In this document: one piece after another, positions 49,087 through 60,211 of the stretch | How positions within the stretch are numbered: the first letter of the stretch is position 1 | Layout: each line of letters opens with the position of its first letter | Assembly (NCBI RefSeq): GCF_008195825.1 | Contig: NZ_CP043329.1 | Span: 310,001 to 374,000, forward strand | Reading direction: 5' to 3' | Length of the DNA stretch: 64,000 nucleotides | Origin: Pedobacter aquae | GTDB lineage: Bacteria; Bacteroidota; Bacteroidia; Sphingobacteriales; Sphingobacteriaceae | Notes under the pieces: generated by a model | The model's input: the letters and a program-made list of their open reading frames with translations, nothing else | Database searches by the model: none | Told to the model about the DNA's origin: nothing | Made by a program: the position numbers and the translations under genes

Positions 49087-49473
49087 ATGAAAAAACTCAT
49101 GCTCTTATTTATTATCATCACTGGTTTAAGTGCTTGTAGCGATAAATTAGTAGTAGAAAATGATAGCCTTATTGGTGATTGGAATTTAACTTCTATTTAT
49201 GCAGATCCTGGAGATGGTAGTGGTAAATGGAACGATGTAATGATAACCGTTATACAACGTATATCTTTTAAAGCTGATGGTAAGTTTGAAAAAGAAACCA
49301 TATACGGTTTTGATTATGTGAGCTATCAATTAAAAGATAAAGAAAAAATAACTTTTAAAAGCGTAAATGGAGAGGAAGTCACCATGCGTTTTACCATAGA
49401 AGGAGATGTATTAACCATAACTCCGCAATGTATTGAGGGCTGTGGTTTTAGGTTTAGGAAGATGAGAAGGTAG
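49087..49473 (+). CDS. Lipocalin-like lipoprotein
   Basis: About 128 residues from the ATG at 49087 (MKKLMLLFIIITGLSAC). The LSAC lipobox supports this start over one 39 bases upstream. Lipocalin-type pattern SLIGDWNLTSIYADPG, then strands ending in GDVLTITPQCIEGCGFRF. Small secreted lipoproteins of this type are common in Bacteroidota; function unknown. Confidence 0.65.
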   Translation: MKKLMLLFIIITGLSACSDKLVVENDSLIGDWNLTSIYADPGDGSGKWNDVMITVIQRISFKADGKFEKETIYGFDYVSYQLKDKEKITFKSVNGEEVTMRFTIEGDVLTITPQCIEGCGFRFRKMRR

Positions 49474-49553
49474 CTTTTTAGGCAAAAAGAACTCAAGCTT
49501 TGATTTTAGATATTATAAATAATTTTTAAATTAGTTCTACTAACCTAATTTAA

Positions 49554-50045
49554 ATGAAATATATCTACTTATTCTTCTTTTTGAGCTTTATAGCCCATCC
49601 TGTTCTAAGTCAACAGAAAAGTATAAAAAAAGCTAAGCTAGCTGTTGTAAATGTTAACCGTGTTCCGTTCAATATTGATAGGATGAAAGATGGGGCTAAT
49701 GATTTGTCGGCTGGAACTAGTGTTTATAAAGACTATATCTGTAAAGGTAAAATGAATTTTGTGTCTTTTAATTGGTATAGTTTAAAAGCTTCTTCTAATC
49801 CTTTAGCTAATTTAGCCGAGGGTAAAACTTTTTATTTCTTAAAAAAGGATACTTCAGGTAGCTATTACCAACAGATTTTTTTATGTAAAAAGTCGAAGAA
49901 AGATTTATTGCAAATCTCTAAAGCTAATCTGAAAGCTATATTAGGCGCTAAATACAACAGCCATGTTGATGCGCTTAAGAAAATATCAGTATCAGGGGTT
50001 AAAAAGATTGTGCAGCAATATAATATTGATAAAGGAAGTATTTAA
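49554..50045 (+). CDS. Secreted protein of unknown function
   Basis: 163 residues with a clear signal peptide (FFFLSFIAHPVLSQ, cleaved near residue 20) and a basic, lysine-rich mature part. Not recognised. 80 bases after the preceding lipoprotein gene on the same strand. Confidence 0.6.
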   Translation: MKYIYLFFFLSFIAHPVLSQQKSIKKAKLAVVNVNRVPFNIDRMKDGANDLSAGTSVYKDYICKGKMNFVSFNWYSLKASSNPLANLAEGKTFYFLKKDTSGSYYQQIFLCKKSKKDLLQISKANLKAILGAKYNSHVDALKKISVSGVKKIVQQYNIDKGSI

Positions 50046-50279
50046 AAGACGAAGATTTTGCCTTACTTCCTAGCATGTTTAACACATACATCACACAGAG
50101 CAATCCGAAGGAAGAAATTTCTAATTAGAAAATTTAGAGGTTAAACTATCATTCCAAAATAGGATTATCTCTAAATTATACACTAACATGACGATAATAT
50201 GCTCATCTATTTCATAAAAGAATTGCTTTTTATTAACTTCGGGCGACATTTAAATAATTAAACATTTCAATATAAAATC

Positions 50280-51206
50280 ATGAAAATTACGGTAGTAGGA
50301 GCAGGCGCAGTAGGTGCAACCTGTGCAGACAATATCGCTAGAAGAGAATTAGCAGAAGAGTTAATTTTATTAGACATTAAAGAAGGTTTTGCAGAAGGTA
50401 AAGCTATTGATATGATGCAAACTGCTTCATACTTGGGTTTTGACACCAAAATTAAAGGCGTTACCAATGATTATGCTGCTACTGCTGATTCTGAAGTTGT
50501 TGTTATTACTTCTGGTTTGCCACGTAAACCCGGAATGACCCGTGAAGAGTTAATTGGTACAAATGCAGGAATTGTAAAATCTGTAACAGAAAATATCCTT
50601 AAATATTCTCCTAATACCATCATCATTGTGGTTTCTAACCCAATGGATACCATGAATTATTTAACCTTAAAAACTTCTGGTTTACCAAAAGAGCGTATTT
50701 TAGGTATGGGTGGTGCTTTAGATTCTGCTCGTTTTAAATATTATTTAAGCCAAGAGTTAGGTTGCTCTCCGGCAGATTTAAACGCTGTGGTTATTGGTGG
50801 TCATGGCGATACAACCATGATTCCTTTAATTAAACATGCAACTTGGAATAGTATTCCGGTTACAAAATTCTTAAGTCAAGAACAACAAGATAAAATTGTT
50901 GCTGCTACAATGGTTGGTGGTGCTACTTTAACCAAATTAATTGGAACTTCTGCTTGGTATGCACCAGGCGCAGGAACTGCTGCAATGGTAGAATCTATCG
51001 TTCGTGATGAGAAAAAATTAATCTCCTGCGGTGTTGCTTTAAATGGCGAATACGGACAAAGTGATATTTCATTAGTTGTACCAGTAGTTTTAGGTAAAAA
51101 CGGATGGGAGAAAATCTTAAATTTTGATTTATCTGAAGCAGAACAAGCAGAGTTTAATAAGAGCGCTGATGCGGTTCGTAATATGAACAATGTTTTAGAA
51201 TTGTAA
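50280..51206 (+). CDS. mdh: Malate dehydrogenase (LDH-like type)
   Basis: 308 residues. NAD-binding GAGAVGATCADNIA at the N-terminus, catalytic Arg segment SGLPRKPGMTREELIGTN with the second Arg specific for malate, substrate and proton relay NPMDTM and GGHGDTTM (catalytic His). TCA-cycle enzyme oxidising malate with NAD. 234 bases of non-coding DNA precede it and hold no gene I can recognise. Confidence 0.96.
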   Translation: MKITVVGAGAVGATCADNIARRELAEELILLDIKEGFAEGKAIDMMQTASYLGFDTKIKGVTNDYAATADSEVVVITSGLPRKPGMTREELIGTNAGIVKSVTENILKYSPNTIIIVVSNPMDTMNYLTLKTSGLPKERILGMGGALDSARFKYYLSQELGCSPADLNAVVIGGHGDTTMIPLIKHATWNSIPVTKFLSQEQQDKIVAATMVGGATLTKLIGTSAWYAPGAGTAAMVESIVRDEKKLISCGVALNGEYGQSDISLVVPVVLGKNGWEKILNFDLSEAEQAEFNKSADAVRNMNNVLEL

Positions 51207-51248
51207 TAAGGTTTAGCTGTAAAAAGCTAAAACAATAAATCATAAGAT

Positions 51249-51716
51249 TTGAATAATAATCAAGCAAACAACTCTCTTTCAATTAGAGAATTTGTTATAC
51301 CGCTTCAACTTATTAATCTACAAGGCGACGGCTTCCACCTTTTGGTGGAAGTTGTTGTTTACGGGCAAAATTTTAAAGCTGTTTTAGATACCGGAGCTTC
51401 TAAAAGTGCTTTTGATAAAGAAATTGTTGAATCTTTAGCTGTAGATGATATTATTCATATGCCAGACCAACACGCTATTGGTTTAGGTACTACTACCATG
51501 GAAAGGTACGTAGCTCATTTTGCGGAATTAAAAATAGGCGGCCTCATCATTAAAGATTATGAAGCGCCAGTTTTTGACTTATCAGCAGTTAAATATGCTT
51601 ATGAGCAATTAAATCTGCCGCCTGTAATAGGTGTTATAGGTGGAGATATTTTAATGGATTATCACGCTAAAATTGATTACGAATCTTTAACTTTAGTATT
51701 AAAAAGAGCAAACTGA
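51249..51716 (+). CDS. Retropepsin-like aspartic protease family protein
   Basis: 155 residues. The catalytic triad AVLDTGASKSAFD (about residues 45-57) and the second beta-strand hydrophobic-hydrophobic-Gly motif VIGVIGGDILMDYHA identify a retropepsin-type single domain, which would act as a dimer. No signal peptide. Start is a TTG at 51249; no ATG is available before the conserved region. 42 bases after mdh. Confidence 0.78.
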   Translation: MNNNQANNSLSIREFVIPLQLINLQGDGFHLLVEVVVYGQNFKAVLDTGASKSAFDKEIVESLAVDDIIHMPDQHAIGLGTTTMERYVAHFAELKIGGLIIKDYEAPVFDLSAVKYAYEQLNLPPVIGVIGGDILMDYHAKIDYESLTLVLKRAN

Positions 51717-51773
51717 TACAAATCATTTTTTCTGGTTGATATTTTGTTGATGTTTGTTTAAAATAGAAATGCT

Positions 51774-52190
51774 ATGAAAAAAGATATTACAGCTATAGAG
51801 GACATTCAATTATTAGTAGATACCTTTTATGATAAGGCTGTTAAAGACCCACAACTAGGACATATCTTTAATGATGTTGCTAAAGTTAATTGGGAGCATC
51901 ATTTACCTATCATGTATAAATTTTGGGCTTCTGTTTTATTAGGAGAAACGGGTTATACAGGCAATCCTATGGATGCGCATTTCAGACTTAATGAAAAAAT
52001 ACCTTTAACCCATGAAGCTTTTAATAGCTGGAAAAACATATTTATGGAAACCGTAGATGAGTTTTTTGAAGGCCCCACTGCTAATGAAGCAAAAAAGAAA
52101 GCTGTAAGTATAGCAGATTTAATGTTCTATAAAATCCATAATTATGACCAGTCTGCTGGGGTTAATATTGGTAAAGTGAGAAGAGATTAA
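51774..52190 (+). CDS. Group III truncated haemoglobin
   Basis: 138 residues. LVDTFYDKAVKDPQLGHIFND, then WEHHLPIMYKFWASVLLG and the proximal His region MDAHFRL match group III truncated globins. Likely oxygen or nitric oxide handling in the cytoplasm. Followed immediately by a heptamer repeat. Confidence 0.88.
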   Translation: MKKDITAIEDIQLLVDTFYDKAVKDPQLGHIFNDVAKVNWEHHLPIMYKFWASVLLGETGYTGNPMDAHFRLNEKIPLTHEAFNSWKNIFMETVDEFFEGPTANEAKKKAVSIADLMFYKIHNYDQSAGVNIGKVRRD

Positions 52191-52193
52191 TAA

Positions 52194-52242
<49 letters not shown>

Positions 52243-52265
52243 TAGCTTGTGTATTGGCTTTAAAT

Positions 52266-52297
52266 AAAAAACCAGATGAATTTCATCTGGTTTTTTA
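52266..52297. terminator. Bidirectional terminator between globin and gyrB
   Basis: AAAAAACCAGATGAA / TTCATCTGGTTTTTT is a near-perfect palindrome with A and T runs on its two sides, lying between convergent genes. Confidence 0.85.
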
Positions 52298-52374
52298 TTG
52301 CTATTTTAAAATGAATTTCCAAATAGCATTACCAAAAGTACCTCTCTTTTGGATAGCGATTTAGGGTGAGGCTT

Positions 52375-54336
<1,962 letters not shown>

Positions 54337-54388
54337 TTAAATTAGTAATTAATCAAAATTAAGCTTTTTACCCGAATTTGGCTTATAA

Positions 54389-54397
54389 TGTGGATAA
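54389..54397 (-). promoter_or_regulatory. DnaA box upstream of gyrB
   Basis: TGTGGATAA is an exact match on the minus strand to the DnaA box TTATCCACA. A second near-match lies at 54471 in the opposite direction. Confidence 0.5.
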
Positions 54398-54470
54398 ATA
54401 AAAAGCAACCTCGTATTGGTTTTTATATAACTGATAATCAATTATTTATGCGCTTTTTTATAGATAAAAA

Positions 54471-54479
54471 TTATCCACT
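54471..54479 (+). promoter_or_regulatory. DnaA box-like site
   Basis: TTATCCACT, one mismatch from TTATCCACA, 73 bases from the inverted perfect box, in the divergent gyrB-DUF58 gap. Confidence 0.35.
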
Positions 54480-54566
54480 TTTTTGATGTAATATATTTGA
54501 TATTATCTTGTTGAAATATATCCTAAAAATTAACGCTTAATTTATTAAAAAGCACTAGTTTTAAAA

Positions 54567-55490
54567 ATGGCAATTCAAGACATAAAGCAAGAAGATTTAT
54601 TAACTTTTGGAAACCTTGAAATTTTAGCTAACCAAGTTGTAGAAGGCTTTATAACAGGTTTACACAAGAGTCCTTTTCATGGTTTTTCTGTAGAATTTGC
54701 AGAGCATAGGCTGTATAATCCCGGGGATTCTGTTAAGCATATTGATTGGAAATTATTTGCTAGAACAGATAAGTATTTTACTAAAAAATATGAAGAAGAA
54801 ACCAATTTGCGTTGCCAAATTTTAATTGATGCTTCATCTTCTATGTTTTATCCCCCGGAAGGGATAAATAAATTCCAATTTTCAGTGATGTCTGCCGCTT
54901 GTATCATTAATTTATTAAAAAGACAAAGAGATGCATTTGGTTTAACTGTTTTCGCTGAGGACATAGAATTACATACGCCGGCAAAATCTACTCCGGTACA
55001 TCAGAAATATGTTTATCACGAGCTAGAGAAATATTTACAACAAAAATCACATCAAAAAAAGACGCAATTGGTTAAAAATTTACATGCCATAGCAGATCAT
55101 ATCCCTAAGCGTTCTATGGTGGTTTTGTTTTCTGATTTATTTGAGAATGTTCTTCATCATGAAGATTTGGAACACATATTTGCGGCTTTACAACATCTTA
55201 AATACAACAAACATGAAGTTATTATTTTTAATGTTGCTGATGATAAACATGAACTAAACTTCGATTTTGATAACAGACCTCACCACTTTATTGATGTAGA
55301 AACAGGCGAAGAATTTAAGCTGAATCCTAAAGATTATGCGGAAACCTACCAACTAAGGATGGCGCATTACCGAAAAGAAATAGCTTTAAAATGTGGGCAA
55401 TACAAAATTGATTATTTAAATACCAGTTTAGCACAAGGCTATTATCCTACACTTCAAGCTTGGCTGTTGAAAAGAAATAAAATGCTTTAA
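54567..55490 (+). CDS. DUF58 domain protein
   Basis: 307 residues with the DUF58 signature HRLYNPGDSVKHIDWKLFARTD and a von Willebrand-like region (LIDASSSMFYPPEG, with the DxSxS metal site). Members usually act with a MoxR AAA ATPase, but none is next to it here. Transcribed alone on the plus strand, overlapping the convergent mscS end by 4 bases. Confidence 0.85.
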   Translation: MAIQDIKQEDLLTFGNLEILANQVVEGFITGLHKSPFHGFSVEFAEHRLYNPGDSVKHIDWKLFARTDKYFTKKYEEETNLRCQILIDASSSMFYPPEGINKFQFSVMSAACIINLLKRQRDAFGLTVFAEDIELHTPAKSTPVHQKYVYHELEKYLQQKSHQKKTQLVKNLHAIADHIPKRSMVVLFSDLFENVLHHEDLEHIFAALQHLKYNKHEVIIFNVADDKHELNFDFDNRPHHFIDVETGEEFKLNPKDYAETYQLRMAHYRKEIALKCGQYKIDYLNTSLAQGYYPTLQAWLLKRNKML

Positions 55491-56320
55491 TCTTTTAAAG
55501 TTTTGTGCATATGGTATAAATGAAGGTCTCTTTGCGGGAAAGGAATAGAAATTCCTGCTTTATCAAATGCTTTCTTAATTTCTTCTAATTTATCTTGATA
55601 AACATCCCAATATAAATTATTTTCTACCAGAGCCCTCACTTTTATATTAACAGCATTATCTGCTAAAGCGCCAACATATATATAGGGTTTATCTTTATTC
55701 AACACTCTTTCATCAGTAAAAATAACCTCTTTAATAATATTTTTAACCTTATCTATATCGTCCTGATAGCCGATACCAAATAGCCATTCTACAGTACGGT
55801 TTGCTTCAGTGGTGTAATTGATAATCACATCGTTATAAAGTGGTCCGTTTGGGATGATGATGGTCTTATTGTCAAATGTTTTTAAAACGGTATGAAAAAT
55901 CTGAATTTCTGTTACAGAACCAATAACGCCTTGTGCTTCAATTACATCTGTAACTTTAAAAGGCTTAATTAATAAGATTAAAATACCGCCAGCAAAATTA
56001 GATAAGCTACCTTGTAAGGCCAAACCTACAGCTAAACCAGCGGCACCCAAAATGGCTATAAAGGAAGTCATTTCTACCCCTAAAGTAGAAAGCACTGTTA
56101 AAATGAGTAAGATGATAAGAGCATCTTTAAATAAACTGCTCAAGAATACTTGTAAAGAGGGTTCAACACCTTTTTTAATGATGATATTCTTAAACATTCT
56201 TGATAAAAACTTAACAACTTGCCAGCCAATAGCTAGAAGTAATAAAGCTTTAATAATAGTGAGAACAATATCGGCCCCTCGGGCAATAAAAAACTCTTTT
56301 GCGTCTAAAAGGTATTCCAT
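55487..56320 (-). CDS. Small-conductance mechanosensitive channel (MscS family)
   Basis: 277 residues. Three predicted N-terminal membrane helices, the third being the pore helix (ILGAAGLAVGLALQGSLSNFAGGILIL, given in halves elsewhere), followed by the beta domain with VIEAQGVIGSVTEIQIF and TIIIPNGPLYNDVIINY. Releases solutes on osmotic downshift. Confidence 0.92.
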   Translation of the reverse strand: MEYLLDAKEFFIARGADIVLTIIKALLLLAIGWQVVKFLSRMFKNIIIKKGVEPSLQVFLSSLFKDALIILLILTVLSTLGVEMTSFIAILGAAGLAVGLALQGSLSNFAGGILILLIKPFKVTDVIEAQGVIGSVTEIQIFHTVLKTFDNKTIIIPNGPLYNDVIINYTTEANRTVEWLFGIGYQDDIDKVKNIIKEVIFTDERVLNKDKPYIYVGALADNAVNIKVRALVENNLYWDVYQDKLEEIKKAFDKAGISIPFPQRDLHLYHMHKTLKD

Positions 56321-56369
56321 ATCTAGATAAATACCTGCAAAAATGCTTCCAGAAATGAAAATTGAGGCT

Positions 56370-57566
56370 TTATTCTTCTACTTCATCTATAACTTGAAGA
56401 ATTATTTCACAAGCTTTTTTAATTTCGTTAGGAGTGATAATTAATGGCGGGGCAATCCTCATAGCGGTATCACAATGTAAAAACCAATCTATGATAAGGC
56501 CTTTTTCTATGCATTTTGCGCTTACTTGCTCTACTTGTTTAAAACTATTCAGTTGGATAGCCAACATGAAGCCTAGCCCTCTAATTTCTTTTATTTTGGG
56601 GTGTTTTAAGAGTTGTCTGAATAAGTTTTCTTTTTCTTGTACTTGATGAATATAGCCTTCTTCTAAAATAGTTTCTAAGCTTGCTAAGCCGGCAGCGCAA
56701 CTTACCGGATGCCCACCAAAAGTAGTAATATGACCAAGAATAGGGTTTGCTTTAATGCAATCCATAACATCTTTTGAAGCTATAAAAGCTCCAATAGGCA
56801 TACCTCCGCCCATGCCTTTAGCCAATAATAAAATATCAGGTTCTATATTGAAATGCTCAAAGGCAAAAAGTTTTCCTGTTCTACCAAAGCCAGTTTGTAT
56901 TTCATCCAAAATAAGCAAAGTACCAGTTTCATCGCATTTAGCCCTTAAAGCTTTTATGTATGCAGTTTCAGGAACTCTTATCCCAGCTTCACCTTGAATG
57001 GTTTCTAGTATAACAGCTGCTGTTTTAGTGGTAATTTGGTTGATTTGCTGGTACTGATTGAGCTCGATAAAATGAATATCAGGTAATAACGGACGGTAAG
57101 CTTGCTTATAATATTCGTTCCCCATAACACTTAAAGCACCATGTGTACTTCCGTGGTAAGCGTTATTAAATGCAATGATTTCTGTTCGGTTAGTAAATCT
57201 TTTAGCTAGTTTTAATGCGCCTTCTGTGGCTTCTGCACCAGAATTAGTGAAATAAACAGATGATAGTTGCTGAGGTAAAACAGTAGCTAGTTGAGCAGCA
57301 AATTTAACTTGAGGCGTTTGTACAAACTCGCCGTAAACAGTTAAGTGCATATATTTATCTAACTGGTTTTTGATGGCATCAATTACTTTTGGGTGGCGAT
57401 GACCTAAATTGCTTACTGCAAAGCCAGAAACAAGGTCTATATGTGCTTTTCCTTGCGTATCATAGAGGTAAATACCTTCTGCTTTTTCTATTTCTAATAG
57501 GCGTGGGAAATCAGAAGTTTGGGCTGTATTAAGTAAGAATAATTGCTTTTGACTCAACATGTTCAA
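56370..57566 (-). CDS. Class III aminotransferase (acetylornithine-type)
   Basis: 398-residue PLP enzyme. Motifs: VYFTNSGAEATEGALKLA, FNNAYHGSTHGA, LILDEIQTGFGRTG and the PLP lysine in LLAKGMGGGMPIGAF, followed by TTFGGHPVSCAA. Fits the ornithine/acetylornithine/GABA aminotransferase group; context (no arg or lys genes) does not decide the substrate. Confidence 0.88.
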   Translation of the reverse strand: MNMLSQKQLFLLNTAQTSDFPRLLEIEKAEGIYLYDTQGKAHIDLVSGFAVSNLGHRHPKVIDAIKNQLDKYMHLTVYGEFVQTPQVKFAAQLATVLPQQLSSVYFTNSGAEATEGALKLAKRFTNRTEIIAFNNAYHGSTHGALSVMGNEYYKQAYRPLLPDIHFIELNQYQQINQITTKTAAVILETIQGEAGIRVPETAYIKALRAKCDETGTLLILDEIQTGFGRTGKLFAFEHFNIEPDILLLAKGMGGGMPIGAFIASKDVMDCIKANPILGHITTFGGHPVSCAAGLASLETILEEGYIHQVQEKENLFRQLLKHPKIKEIRGLGFMLAIQLNSFKQVEQVSAKCIEKGLIIDWFLHCDTAMRIAPPLIITPNEIKKACEIILQVIDEVEE

Positions 57567-57595
57567 ATATAAACATATTATTAAGCAGCGTAAAG

Positions 57596-58012
57596 CTATT
57601 TACTTTTTAGATGCTTAATCAATTCTTCCCTGAACTCTCTTTCAGCAATGTAAAGCGTCTTAATTTGTTCGGGAGATAAAACCTGTTGAAATCTTCTTCT
57701 GTATTGCTTTTTTAGCTGAAACATTTTCTCATCATAATAAAAATCATCATCAACAAGTTTCTGAGGGTTATTTTTATTGATTTCTCTAGCTTCTTTCTTT
57801 TGGCGTAGTAAAAGGTTAACTTCTTGTAAATAAGATTTATACATGAAGGCAAAGCTTTTTGCGTCTTCTTCATTAAGCTCGAGCTTTTTTAAAACAAATT
57901 CAATTTTTAAGGCTTCAATTCGTTCTCCTTTTTTCTGAGGAGCTTGTGCCTGAGCGAAACTAAAAGATGTTGCAAAAAGTAATATGAGGATAATGAATAG
58001 TAGATTTTTCAT
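57596..58012 (-). CDS. Secreted helical protein (Spy-like sensor)
   Basis: 138 residues with a signal peptide (LLFATSFSFAQ) and a long charged helical region (KKGERIEALKIEFVLKKLEL, then VLSPEQIKTLYIAEREFREEL) reminiscent of the Spy/CpxP-like proteins often encoded with ECF sigma factors. Third gene of the ECF operon, 6 bases after the preceding gene; may act as periplasmic sensor. Confidence 0.7.
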   Translation of the reverse strand: MKNLLFIILILLFATSFSFAQAQAPQKKGERIEALKIEFVLKKLELNEEDAKSFAFMYKSYLQEVNLLLRQKKEAREINKNNPQKLVDDDFYYDEKMFQLKKQYRRRFQQVLSPEQIKTLYIAEREFREELIKHLKSK

Positions 58013-58018
58013 GTGTTA

Positions 58019-58594
58019 TTAATTACTTATTTCCTGACTTATATCGCTCTCAAAGGTAGAAACATCATCAAGATTTTCTATAATTAAGTTTACATCATTA
58101 GCATCAGAATGAAATTTTAAATAATTAACAATTTCTTCATCAGGGATGGTAGATAATTTATGGTCTACCGTTTGGGTATTTTGATAATTTAAATAAATGC
58201 CGAAGCTTAAAGCTAGAAGTAATACCGCTGCCGAAGCATATCTAACAATACTAAGTGTGAAAATTCTTGCTTTTTTACTTGTAGTTTTTGAGATGATTTT
58301 TTCATCAAGAGCTTCAAAATAATAAGAAGGAACTGTAAATAAATCTGAGCTTTCTTGCTTTAAAGCAGCTAATTTAACTTCACTTAATAATTTTTGCGTA
58401 AGATTTTCTTGGTAATTATCTGGCATAGTAAAGCCAGTTTCACTTGTTTGGGGTAGTTTTATTTGGGCAAGAATACCTTCTTGTAGTTGATTGAAGTAAT
58501 TTTCATCTACAGCAAAAGGGTTTCTTTTTAAATCATCATTCAAAAAGGCGCTATCCATATCTCTTTCCTTATTTTCCTTTCTGTCCATATTCAT
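58019..58594 (-). CDS. Probable anti-sigma factor with one membrane span
   Basis: About 191 residues from the ATG at 58594; an upstream TTG at 58615 is less likely. Cytoplasmic N-terminal half, one membrane helix at about residues 125-145 (YASAAVLLLALSFGIYL), short outer C-terminal part. Directly downstream of the ECF sigma gene and before the Spy-like gene, the usual arrangement of an anti-sigma factor; no canonical anti-sigma domain is evident. Confidence 0.65.
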   Translation of the reverse strand: MNMDRKENKERDMDSAFLNDDLKRNPFAVDENYFNQLQEGILAQIKLPQTSETGFTMPDNYQENLTQKLLSEVKLAALKQESSDLFTVPSYYFEALDEKIISKTTSKKARIFTLSIVRYASAAVLLLALSFGIYLNYQNTQTVDHKLSTIPDEEIVNYLKFHSDANDVNLIIENLDDVSTFESDISQEISN

Positions 58595-58619
58595 AATGAT
58601 TGTTTTTTTTAACAAAGGT

Positions 58620-59168
58620 TTAATCTGATGCTAACAAAAATTGTTCTATTTTTTTAACTGCTAAATGATAAGAAGCTTTTAATGCACCAACGCTGGTTCC
58701 CAAGATGTCTGATATTTCCTGAAATTTTAAATCATCATAATACTTCATATTAAAAACTAATCTTTGTTTTTCTGGAAGTATTAATAATGCTTTTTGTAAT
58801 TTCTTTTGTATTTGGTCTCCGGTAAAATAATTATCATCATTTAAGCTTTCGCTTAATTTCTCTGATAGTTCTTCAAAAGAGGAGTTGAATTTGGTTTTCT
58901 TCTTATTTAAGAAAGTAATACTTTCATTAGTTGCAATTCTATAAAGCCATGTATAGAGCTGAGAATCTTGTCTGAAAGAAGCTAAATTTTTCCAAACTTT
59001 AATGAAAACGTCTTGCACAACATCATCAGCATCTTCATGTTCTATAACAATTCTGCGTATGTGCCAATAAATTTTTTGTTGGTATTTATTTAATAGCAAT
59101 TTAAAACCCAGTTCCTGAGTTTGCGGATTATTAAATTTCTCTAGTATTTCTGAATCCTCTATTTGCAT
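58620..59168 (-). CDS. ECF RNA polymerase sigma factor
   Basis: About 182 residues. Sigma-70 region 2 is seen as YWHIRRIVIEHEDADDVVQDVFIKVW plus LYTWLYRIATNE, and region 4 as LPEKQRLVFNMKYYDDLKFQEISDILGTSVGALKAS, quoted in parts. The ATG at 59168 is preferred over one at 59213, because the latter would place the start inside the terminator hairpin of the gene region behind it. Confidence 0.9.
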   Translation of the reverse strand: MQIEDSEILEKFNNPQTQELGFKLLLNKYQQKIYWHIRRIVIEHEDADDVVQDVFIKVWKNLASFRQDSQLYTWLYRIATNESITFLNKKKTKFNSSFEELSEKLSESLNDDNYFTGDQIQKKLQKALLILPEKQRLVFNMKYYDDLKFQEISDILGTSVGALKASYHLAVKKIEQFLLASD

Positions 59169-59183
59169 TTTAACCAAATATAA

Positions 59184-59210
59184 AAAAGCCGAAGCATAAC
59201 TTCGGCTTTT
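59184..59210 (-). terminator. Terminator after the split transketolase
   Basis: Perfect 11-base stem AAAAGCCGAAG / CTTCGGCTTTT with a 5-base loop, separating the transketolase pair from the ECF sigma gene. Confidence 0.85.
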
Positions 59211-59229
59211 CAATAATATGTTTGGAAGA

Positions 59230-60183
59230 TTATTTTCTCTTCATTACTTTTTTGACAGCTTCAATAATATTAGAGCTATCTAGTCCGTATTTTTTCATTA
59301 AGTCTGCTGGCGTTCCGCTTTCGCCGAAGGTATCGTTAACGGCAACAAATTCTTGAGGAGTTGGTAGTTGTGTTGCTAAAAGCTGAGCAACGCTTTCTCC
59401 CAAACCACCATATCTGTTATGCTCTTCGCAAGTTACAATACAGCCAGTTTTTTTAACTGAATTTAAAACAGCTTCTTCATCTAAAGGTTTAATGGTATGT
59501 ATATTAATGATTTCAGCATTAATACCTTCTTCAGCCAGTTTTTCACCAGCTAAAATAGCTTCCCATACTAAATGACCTGTTGCAATAATGGTTACATCAG
59601 TTCCTTCGTTAATCATCCAAGCTTTACCAATTTCAAATTTTTGGTCGGCAGGGGTAAATACAGGAATTACTGGGCGGCCAAAGCGTAAATAAACAGGACC
59701 TTCATGTTCTGCTATAGCTAAAGTAGCAGCTTTAGTTTGGTTATAGTCGCAAGGATTAATAACGGTCATTCCTGGCAACATTTTCATCATGCCAATATCT
59801 TCTAGAATTTGGTGTGTAGCACCATCTTCACCTAAAGTTAAACCAGCATGAGAAGCACAAATTTTAACGTTTTTATCAGAGTAAGCAACAGATTGTCTTA
59901 TTTGATCGTAAACTCTTCCTGTTGAAAAGTTAGCAAAAGTTCCGGTGAAGGGAATTTTTCCGCCTATAGTCATACCTGCAGCTATACCAATCATGTTGGC
60001 TTCTGCAATACCAACTTGTACAAATCTATCTGGGAATTCTTTTTGGAAATCTCCCATTTTCAATGAGCCAATTAAATCAGCACAAAGCGCAACAATATTT
60101 TCATTTTTTCTACCAGCTTCTAGTAATCCGGCACCAAAGCCAGAGCGGGTATCTTTTTTTTCTGTATAAGTATATTTTTTCAT
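59230..60183 (-). CDS. Transketolase, C-terminal (pyrimidine-binding) subunit
   Basis: 317 residues. Pyrimidine-binding domain (GAGLLEAGRKNENIVALCADL, then FVQVGIAEANMIGIAAGM with the conserved Glu) followed by the transketolase C-terminal domain. Forms the active enzyme with the protein encoded just upstream. 28 bases between the two genes. Confidence 0.93.
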   Translation of the reverse strand: MKKYTYTEKKDTRSGFGAGLLEAGRKNENIVALCADLIGSLKMGDFQKEFPDRFVQVGIAEANMIGIAAGMTIGGKIPFTGTFANFSTGRVYDQIRQSVAYSDKNVKICASHAGLTLGEDGATHQILEDIGMMKMLPGMTVINPCDYNQTKAATLAIAEHEGPVYLRFGRPVIPVFTPADQKFEIGKAWMINEGTDVTIIATGHLVWEAILAGEKLAEEGINAEIINIHTIKPLDEEAVLNSVKKTGCIVTCEEHNRYGGLGESVAQLLATQLPTPQEFVAVNDTFGESGTPADLMKKYGLDSSNIIEAVKKVMKRK

Positions 60184-60211
60184 TTTAATTTTCAGTTAAG
60201 GGTAGTGGAGA